This document shows, one piece after another, positions 1 to 4,287 of a DNA stretch of 5,315 bases. Numbering within the stretch: the stretch's first letter is position 1; each line of letters opens with the position of its first letter. A program made the translations under genes and the position numbers. The notes beneath the pieces are model-generated. The model had not been told where the DNA came from. It ran no database searches and saw only the letters and a program-made list of their open reading frames with translations. The DNA comes from JAVBPA01 sp031549925 (lineage in GTDB: Bacteria; Bacillota; Clostridia; Oscillospirales; CAG-272), in NCBI GenBank assembly GCA_031549925.1, contig JAVBPA010000093.1, positions 1-5,315 on the forward strand. Reading direction: 5' to 3'.

Positions 1-504
1 GGCTGCGCTTCCCGCCCGGGAAACGCTTATAACGCGCTGCTTTCACGATGGCTTTGCGCGGATTTTATTAATTTGGGTTTTTCAGGCTCCGCCAAGGGAG
101 AAAAAATTATTGCGGAATATATAGCTTCTCTTGATATGTCAGCGTTTGTTTTAGATTACGACCATAACTCGCCCTCCTGCGGGCATTTGGCTGAAACTCA
201 TGAGCCGTTTTTCAAAATTATCAGAGAAAAGCAGCCTAAGCTTCCGATTTTGATTGTTACAAAACCGGATTTTGACACAAACCCAAAAGAAAACTCGGAA
301 CGCCGGAAGATTATCTATTCGACATATAAAAAAGCTGTTTTAAATAAAGATAAAAATGTTTATTTTATTGACGGAGAACATCTTTTCGGGAAGAAAGACA
401 GAGACAGCTGCACGGTTGACGGATGTCACCCGAATGATCTCGGTTTTTACCGTATGGCAAAACATATTTATCCTTATATTAAAATGCTTAAAACCGGTAA
501 ATGA
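1..504 (+). CDS. SGNH/GDSL-family hydrolase, C-terminal part (5'-truncated by window edge)
   Basis: The frame is open from the first base to TGA at 502-504, giving 167 visible residues, so this is the 3' part of a longer gene. The first residues, GCASRPGNAY, match the segment directly after the catalytic-serine block (GxSIT...) of the Lipase_GDSL_3-type SGNH hydrolases; the serine itself should lie a few codons upstream of the window. Visible conserved blocks are NLGFSGSAKGE (residues 24-34, block II glycine), LDYDHNSP (about 51-58, block III asparagine) and VDGCHPNDLGFYRMA (about 139-153, the Asp and His of the catalytic triad). Such enzymes hydrolyse esters, often acetyl or acyl groups on sugars; the substrate cannot be told here. 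Localisation is unknown because the N terminus is missing. An internal TTG at 73 could be taken as a start, but the homology upstream of it argues against that. The family assignment is secure; the substrate is not. Confidence 0.88.
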   Translation, partial: GCASRPGNAYNALLSRWLCADFINLGFSGSAKGEKIIAEYIASLDMSAFVLDYDHNSPSCGHLAETHEPFFKIIREKQPKLPILIVTKPDFDTNPKENSERRKIIYSTYKKAVLNKDKNVYFIDGEHLFGKKDRDSCTVDGCHPNDLGFYRMAKHIYPYIKMLKTGK

Positions 505-516
505 GGATGAATAATG

Positions 517-543
517 TTTACAATTTGTTAAACAAATTACAAA
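517..543. promoter_or_regulatory. Palindromic putative operator upstream of the DUF4965 gene
   Basis: The core AATTTGTTAAACAAATT (522-538) is a perfect 8-1-8 inverted repeat centred on 530. After two mismatched base pairs on each side, the symmetry resumes for three more pairs (TTT at 517-519, AAA at 541-543), giving a 27-bp dyad. It lies directly upstream of and against the -10-like hexamers of the next gene. The stem is all A/T apart from one G-C pair and has no following T-run, so an intrinsic terminator is unlikely. A binding site for a dimeric repressor is the better reading. The half-site TTTGTT/AACAAA loosely resembles operators of sugar-responsive repressors such as ROK-family XylR, but the regulator is not in this window and that link is inference. 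Confidence 0.5.
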
Positions 544-559
544 TATAATGGTATATAAT
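544..559 (+). promoter_or_regulatory. Probable -10 region(s) for the DUF4965 gene
   Basis: Two TATAAT hexamers occur, at 544-549 and 554-559. A TG-extended variant (TGG then TATATA, 549-557) overlaps the second. No good -35 lies at the ideal distance: TTTACA at 517-522 is 21 bp from the first hexamer, and other candidates are poor. Any -35 contact would fall inside the palindrome at 522-538, which fits a promoter occluded by a repressor. The exact hexamer in use cannot be chosen by eye because the stretch is so AT-rich. Confidence 0.45.
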
Positions 560-578
560 TATATTATTCCACAATAAC

Positions 579-583
579 AGGAG
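579..583 (+). promoter_or_regulatory. Ribosome binding site of the DUF4965 gene
   Basis: AGGAG lies six bases before the ATG at 590, an ideal Shine-Dalgarno arrangement. It fixes the start codon of the following gene and shows that the protein begins without a signal peptide. Confidence 0.8.
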
Positions 584-589
584 AATGAA

Positions 590-2500
590 ATGAGACTAAG
601 AGCACCATGTGTTCCATTAATCAACATCGACCCATATTTTTCAGTCTGGTGCGAAGCGGATAAGCTAAACGAAAAAACAACCGTTCACTGGACAGGCAAG
701 CCGAATACTATAAAAGGTTTAGTGGTAATCGACGGCGAGGAATTGCTTTTCTGCGGAAAACCTGATATGAAACCGGAAACTGAAATAAAACCGATAAAAC
801 AAACCGCAATAGATATCGATGCGTTTTCCACATACTACACATTTGAAAACGAAAAAATAAAGCTTTATATATCTTTCACTTCTCCGCGTCTTGCAAACGA
901 TTTGTATTTAGCTTCATCACCGACAGCCTATATGAGAGCATACTGCGAATCGGCGGATGGGTTAATACATACAGTATTTGTGAAAATTTGCGTTTCTGAA
1001 GAAATTTGCCTCGATCTGCGCGGTCAGTATCCGGTTAAAGCGGAAGAAATCAAGCTTGGCAATAATATATCATGCCATAAAATGGGAAGTTCTGTTCAGA
1101 ATGTACTGGGGCGCAGCGGAGACGATGTAAGAATAGACTGGGGTTATTTTTATTTAGCAGTGGAAAGCGGAACAACGGGCTTTGAGGAATTTGATGACGG
1201 TATGACTTATTTATATGCTTCAAGCTCAGATATTTCACAAAATGAAGCATTGTTTGTTTTCGCTTATGATGATATATATTCTATTAATTATTTCGGTGAA
1301 AAATTAAAATCCTATTGGAACAAAAACGGCGAAAAGATCGAAGAAGCTGTATTGAAAGCGTTTTCGGATTATAAATGTATTTTTTCACGCTGCGTCGATT
1401 TTTCGGATAAAATGTTTATCGATGCTGTAAAAGCCGGAGGTGAGGAGTACGCGGAGCTTTTGCAGCTTGCTTACCGTCAGGTTATGGCGGCTCATAAAAT
1501 ATGCGTGACAGACGAAGGCGAAATTCTTTATATTTCAAAAGAATGTTTTTCAAACGGATGCGCCGCTACGGTGGATGTTTCCTACCCGTCTATTCCGATG
1601 TACCTGATATATAATACTGAACTTGTCCGGGGGATGGTCCGCCCGATTTTCAAATATGCCTCAAGCGAAGCATGGCCTCACGAATTTGCGCCTCATGACG
1701 CGGGGCAATACCCTTTGGTCTGCGGACAAGTTTATAACGGAACAAATATAAGCGGACAAATGCCTCTTGAAGAATGCGGAAATATGCTCATAATATCTGC
1801 TGCTGTTTGTTTGGCGGAAAAAAGTGCTGATTTCGCATTACAATATATCACTCAGCTTAAAATGTGGGCGGATTATTTGGATAAAAACGGATTTGACCCC
1901 GAGAATCAGCTCTGTACCGACGATTTTGCGGGACACATGGCGCACAATTGTAATTTAACGCTGAAAGCCGTTATGGGTATAGCGGGTTACGCTCTTATAT
2001 GCAAAATGTCCGGAGACTTGGAATCCTATAATTATTATATAAAACGCGCTGAAATTCTTGCCGATTCGTGGACGGTCCGCGCTTCAAACGGAGACGGAAG
2101 CTACAGGCTGGCTTTTGATAAAGCCGGTACATGGTCTATGAAGTACAACGCCGTTTGGGATGTTCTTTTCGGAACGGGACTTTTCAGGAAAGAAGTATTG
2201 GAAAGTGAAATAGCTTCGAATTTTTCCCGTATGAATCCCTACGGAATGCCGCTCGATAACCGTGCTACATACACAAAATCGGACTGGATAGTTTGGACAG
2301 CTTCGATGTCGGGTTCGGGCGAAACATTCAGAAATTATATAAAACCTCTTTGGAGAGCATATAATCATACAAGATCGAGAGTACCTATGAGCGATTGGTT
2401 CGATACGATTACCGCGGATATGGTCGGTTTCCGGCACCGTACGGTTCAAGGCGGTTTATTTATGAAACTGCTTTCCCAAAAATCGATTCTGAATAAATAA
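590..2500 (+). CDS. DUF4965/DUF1793 glutaminase A-like protein, apparently cytosolic
   Basis: This 636-residue protein is recognisable along its whole length as the fungal glutaminase A (GtaA)-like architecture found in many bacteria. Approximate domain order: DUF4964-like N terminus (1-60; VPLINIDPYFSVW and HWTGKP), DUF5127 beta-rich domain (80-270), DUF4965 (about 285-500) and DUF1793 (about 505-630). Signature stretches are DVSYPSIP (329-336), EFAPHDAGQYPL (365-376), MPLEECGNML (391-400), TDDFAGHMAHNCNLTLKAV (443-461), WSMKYNAVWD (515-524), YGMPLDNRATYTKSDWIVW (551-569) and the closing SDWFDT (601-606). The C-terminal half should fold as an alpha/alpha toroid, as in many glycoside hydrolases. 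GtaA proteins are described as glutaminases, but for bacterial members the true substrate, possibly a glycoside, is uncertain. The ATG has an ideal ribosome binding site, and the first residues (MRLRAPCVPL) contain no signal peptide, unlike secreted fungal relatives. It ends in tandem TAA codons, 31 bp before recA. The preceding SGNH hydrolase gene may be functionally related. Family confidence is high; reaction unknown. Confidence 0.9.
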   Translation: MRLRAPCVPLINIDPYFSVWCEADKLNEKTTVHWTGKPNTIKGLVVIDGEELLFCGKPDMKPETEIKPIKQTAIDIDAFSTYYTFENEKIKLYISFTSPRLANDLYLASSPTAYMRAYCESADGLIHTVFVKICVSEEICLDLRGQYPVKAEEIKLGNNISCHKMGSSVQNVLGRSGDDVRIDWGYFYLAVESGTTGFEEFDDGMTYLYASSSDISQNEALFVFAYDDIYSINYFGEKLKSYWNKNGEKIEEAVLKAFSDYKCIFSRCVDFSDKMFIDAVKAGGEEYAELLQLAYRQVMAAHKICVTDEGEILYISKECFSNGCAATVDVSYPSIPMYLIYNTELVRGMVRPIFKYASSEAWPHEFAPHDAGQYPLVCGQVYNGTNISGQMPLEECGNMLIISAAVCLAEKSADFALQYITQLKMWADYLDKNGFDPENQLCTDDFAGHMAHNCNLTLKAVMGIAGYALICKMSGDLESYNYYIKRAEILADSWTVRASNGDGSYRLAFDKAGTWSMKYNAVWDVLFGTGLFRKEVLESEIASNFSRMNPYGMPLDNRATYTKSDWIVWTASMSGSGETFRNYIKPLWRAYNHTRSRVPMSDWFDTITADMVGFRHRTVQGGLFMKLLSQKSILNK

Positions 2501-2501
2501 T
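2473..2501 (+). promoter_or_regulatory. Weak candidate promoter for recA
   Basis: TTCCCA (2473-2478) and AATAAT (2496-2501) are separated by 17 bp and match the vegetative consensus at four and five of six positions. They overlap the last codons and stop of the upstream gene and would start transcription near 2508, leaving a leader of about 24 nt. A match of this quality is common in AT-rich DNA, so the call is tentative. The alternative is cotranscription of recA from upstream. I see no GAAC-N4-GTTC-type LexA box in the gap or in the 3' end of the upstream gene. Confidence 0.28.
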
Positions 2502-2516
2502 AAAGATTATAAAAAC

Positions 2517-2521
2517 GGAGG
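2517..2521 (+). promoter_or_regulatory. Ribosome binding site of recA
   Basis: GGAGG sits ten bases before the ATG at 2532. CGGA (2516-2519) can pair with TCCG (2527-2530) around a 7-base loop, which could partly mask the site; four base pairs make this a weak structure. The strong Shine-Dalgarno supports this start over internal alternatives. Confidence 0.8.
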
Positions 2522-2531
2522 ATAAATCCGC

Positions 2532-3644
2532 ATGAAACCAACAAAAACTAAAAAAGCTGTCGAAGCTTTGCCGGCAAACGACATAGAAGCAAAAAATAAA
2601 GCTCTGGAAACTGCCCTGACACAAATCACAAAGCAATACGGAGCCGGTTCTATTATGAAACTCGGTGACAACGCATCTATGAATGTTGTCAGTATTCCGA
2701 CCGGTTCCCTGACTTTCGATATGGCTCTCGGCATAGGGGGAGTACCGCGCGGCAGAATTATTGAAATATACGGTCCTGAAGCTTCGGGCAAAACTACGGT
2801 TGCGCTGCATATAGCCGCAGAAACACAAAAAATGGGCGGAATTGCCGCTTTTATAGACGCCGAACATGCTCTTGATCCGGTATACGCCAAAGCTCTCGGA
2901 GTTAACATAAACGAATTGCTGGTATCACAGCCTGACAGCGGCGAACAGGCTCTCGAAATAGCAGAATCTCTGGTCAGATCCGGCGCAATTGATATACTTG
3001 TAATTGACTCCGTTGCCGCTCTAGTTCCGCAGCAGGAAATTGACGGTGAAATGGGAAGTTCTCATGTCGGACTTCAAGCGAGATTGATGTCTCAGGCTCT
3101 CCGCAAGCTATCCGGATGTATAGCGAAATCAAACAGTGTAGTCGTATTTATAAATCAGCTCCGTGAAAAGGTCGGGGTTTCATACGGAAATCCGGAAGTT
3201 ACGACAGGCGGACGCGCCCTAAAATTCTATGCGTCAATCCGCGTCGAAGTACGCCGCACCGAAACCTTGAAAACAGGAAACGACCCTTACGGTTCACGCG
3301 TAAAAATCAAAGTTGTAAAAAATAAAGTCGCTCCTCCTTTTAAAATCGCGGAGTTTGACATCCTTTACGGAAAAGGAATATCAAAAACCGGAGAACTTAT
3401 CGATTTGGGAGTGGAGCTTGACATTGTAAACAAAAGCGGAACATGGTTTTCATACGAGGGTAACCGGTTGGGACAGGGAAGGGATAACGCGAGAAAATTT
3501 CTTGAAGAAAATCCCGATATTGCCCAAAGCATAGAAAATAAGCTCCGCGAAAACCGGGATAAAATTGATCTTGCCATGAAAACCGCCGATTTCAGCGAAG
3601 GTGAAAGCGAAGAAGCAGAAGTTTCCGTTCCTCCGGAAGAATAA
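2532..3644 (+). CDS. recA: RecA recombinase
   Basis: This is a full-length RecA of 370 residues. RecA polymerises on single-stranded DNA, drives ATP-dependent homologous pairing and strand exchange, and stimulates LexA self-cleavage. Visible landmarks: the oligomerisation helix region (KNKALETALTQITKQYGAGSIMKLG, about 21-45), Walker A GPEASGKT (81-88), the catalytic glutamate in DAEHALD (E111, equivalent to E. coli E96), Walker B LVIDS (156-160), loop L1 (about 171-180), loop L2 (about 208-227, NQLREKVGVSYGNPEVTTGG) and an acidic C-terminal tail. The N terminus is about 15 residues longer than in E. coli RecA, but the GGAGG before this ATG supports it. In L1 the position equivalent to E. coli D161 is Ser, and in L2 the equivalents of M202-F203 are Ser-Tyr. 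These are mild departures; all nucleotide-binding residues are intact. recX follows, as in many bacteria, but behind its own promoter. Confidence 0.98.
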   Translation: MKPTKTKKAVEALPANDIEAKNKALETALTQITKQYGAGSIMKLGDNASMNVVSIPTGSLTFDMALGIGGVPRGRIIEIYGPEASGKTTVALHIAAETQKMGGIAAFIDAEHALDPVYAKALGVNINELLVSQPDSGEQALEIAESLVRSGAIDILVIDSVAALVPQQEIDGEMGSSHVGLQARLMSQALRKLSGCIAKSNSVVVFINQLREKVGVSYGNPEVTTGGRALKFYASIRVEVRRTETLKTGNDPYGSRVKIKVVKNKVAPPFKIAEFDILYGKGISKTGELIDLGVELDIVNKSGTWFSYEGNRLGQGRDNARKFLEENPDIAQSIENKLRENRDKIDLAMKTADFSEGESEEAEVSVPPEE

Positions 3645-3656
3645 AAAATAATTTAT

Positions 3657-3684
3657 CAAAAGTTTTGCAAAGCTTTTTCAAAAG
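3657..3684. repeat. AT-rich inverted and direct repeat after recA
   Basis: CAAAAG occurs at 3657-3662 and again at 3679-3684. Within this stretch AAAAG (3658-3662) can pair with CTTTT (3673-3677), and alternatively TTTTG (3663-3667) with CAAAA (3679-3683). TTTGCAAA and AAAGCTTT are small palindromes inside it. It could be a weak transcription terminator for recA, since the first stem ends in a run of five T, but the stem has only one G-C pair. It may instead be part of a dispersed intergenic repeat together with the GC-rich island that follows directly. Confidence 0.4.
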
Positions 3685-3731
3685 CGTCCGCGCCCCCGTC
3701 CTCGTCCCCGTCCGCGCCCCCGCGCCCCGGG
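3685..3731. repeat. GC-rich degenerate hexamer repeat island between recA and recX
   Basis: Seven consecutive hexamers of the form CGYCCN, the last imperfect, run from 3685 to 3726: CGTCCG, CGCCCC, CGTCCT, CGTCCC, CGTCCG, CGCCCC, CGCGCC, followed by CCGGG. A 14-base unit, CGTCCGCGCCCCCG, is repeated exactly at 3685-3698 and 3709-3722, 24 bp apart (four hexamers). The + strand of 3684-3731 has no A and only five T, about 90% G+C, in a spacer that is otherwise very AT-rich. The minus strand has four G-runs of four or five (complements of 3725-3728, 3717-3721, 3706-3709, 3693-3697), so a quadruplex with loops of 3, 7 and 8 is conceivable. No reading frame here looks like a protein. Function unknown. 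Confidence 0.7.
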
Positions 3732-3742
3732 AAAATAATTGT

Positions 3743-3771
3743 TTGACAAAAACAGACACATAATATATAAT
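3743..3771 (+). promoter_or_regulatory. Consensus vegetative promoter for recX-rimO
   Basis: TTGACA (3743-3748) and TATAAT (3766-3771) are both perfect consensus hexamers separated by the optimal 17 bp. Transcription should start around 3777-3780. The promoter lies inside the longest open frame that continues into recX, which therefore cannot all be translated from this transcript. It indicates that recX and rimO are expressed independently of recA. Confidence 0.85.
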
Positions 3772-3781
3772 ATATTTCCGT

Positions 3782-3797
3782 CGGGTGGAAAAACCCG
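3782..3797 (+). promoter_or_regulatory. Short hairpin at the 5' end of the recX leader
   Basis: CGGGT (3782-3786) pairs perfectly with ACCCG (3793-3797) around a GGAAAA loop, and G-T wobble pairs could extend the base. It lies a few bases after the predicted transcription start. No T-run follows, so it is not a terminator. A 5' stem-loop that stabilises the mRNA or binds a protein is possible; the role is inferred only from position. Confidence 0.4.
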
Positions 3798-3843
3798 GTT
3801 ATATATATCTCAAACTGTTCTTTCAAAAGGCACCGGTAATCAA

Positions 3844-4287
3844 GTGGAAGAAAATATTAAAAAAGCTATTATATGCGCTCAAAATATTTTATCTTACTCG
3901 GACAACACATTATTGAAATTAAAACAAAAGCTCCGGTCACGGGGCTTTTCCGAGCGCGATATAAACGAAGCGGCGGAATATATAAAGGCTCACGGCTGGC
4001 TTGATGAAGAAAAACAAATCGAATCAGCCGTAAATTCGCTTGCCAATAAAAAGCTGTATGGAAAAGCGCGTGTCATACAAGAGCTTGTAATTCGCGGTTT
4101 TTCAAGAGAAGCTATTTCGGAATTTGATTTTTCGGAATATGATTTCACGCAAATATGTATTGATCTGTATATAAAACGCGGGAAAAGCGAAGATAAAAAT
4201 AAAGACGCCGCATATCTCGCAAGATACGGGCATACTCAATCAGATATAAAAAAAGCTTTGGGAGTTAATTTGGAATGGGAAGATTGA
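3844..4287 (+). CDS. recX: RecX regulatory protein
   Basis: RecX binds the RecA filament and limits or modulates its activity. From the GTG at 3844 the product has 147 residues and shows the tandem three-helix repeats of the family: repeat 1 about 8-48 (AQNILSYSDNTLLKLKQKLRSRGFSERDINEAAEYI, with GWLDEE after it), repeat 2 about 52-95 (NSLANKKLYGKARVIQELVIRGFSREAI) and a weaker repeat 3 about 102-140. Position after recA supports the call. The start is uncertain. The frame stays open back to TTG 3739, which would add 35 residues, but that start lies upstream of the promoter. GTG 3844 is the only common start codon between promoter and family homology; its Shine-Dalgarno is weak (AAAAGG at 3825-3830, 13 bases away). 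The open stretch before it includes KTRLYIS, which loosely recalls the N-terminal strand of longer RecX proteins, so a longer form or a decayed N terminus is possible. The end overlaps rimO by 13 bp. Confidence 0.82.
   Translation: MEENIKKAIICAQNILSYSDNTLLKLKQKLRSRGFSERDINEAAEYIKAHGWLDEEKQIESAVNSLANKKLYGKARVIQELVIRGFSREAISEFDFSEYDFTQICIDLYIKRGKSEDKNKDAAYLARYGHTQSDIKKALGVNLEWED
4260..4264 (+). promoter_or_regulatory. Ribosome binding site of rimO inside recX
   Basis: GGGAG lies ten bases before the ATG at 4275, within the last codons of recX. It supports ATG 4275 over the TTG at 4284-4286, which overlaps the recX stop and would have a purine tract only about two bases ahead. Confidence 0.55.

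Noticed and set aside
73..504. TTG at 73 as the start of the SGNH hydrolase
   Set aside because: The frame is open to base 1 and encodes conserved family sequence (GCASRPGNAY, NLGFSG) before the TTG, so the gene begins outside the window.
522..538. Terminator of the SGNH hydrolase gene
   Set aside because: The dyad has a 1-base centre, is nearly all A/T, and has no T-tract after it, so it fits an operator better than an RNA hairpin terminator.
2460..2908. Minus-strand open frames of about 133-135 codons across the start of recA
   Set aside because: They are antiparallel shadows of recA codons, overlap each other in different frames, and have no recognisable domain. The same holds for the minus-strand frames at 1050-1250, 2084-2449, 3365-3659 and 5042-5272.
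3658..3678. Strong intrinsic terminator of recA
   Set aside because: The stem AAAAG/CTTTT has one G-C pair and a 10-base loop, too weak for a confident terminator despite the T-run.
3693..3728. Canonical minus-strand G-quadruplex
   Set aside because: Four G-runs exist, but one loop is 8 nt, just outside the usual 1-7 nt rule. It is kept only as a possibility within the hexamer finding.
3685..3731. CRISPR array or iteron-type origin
   Set aside because: The unit is a contiguous 6-bp degenerate repeat without spacers, there are no cas or rep genes, and the flanks are not typical of an origin.
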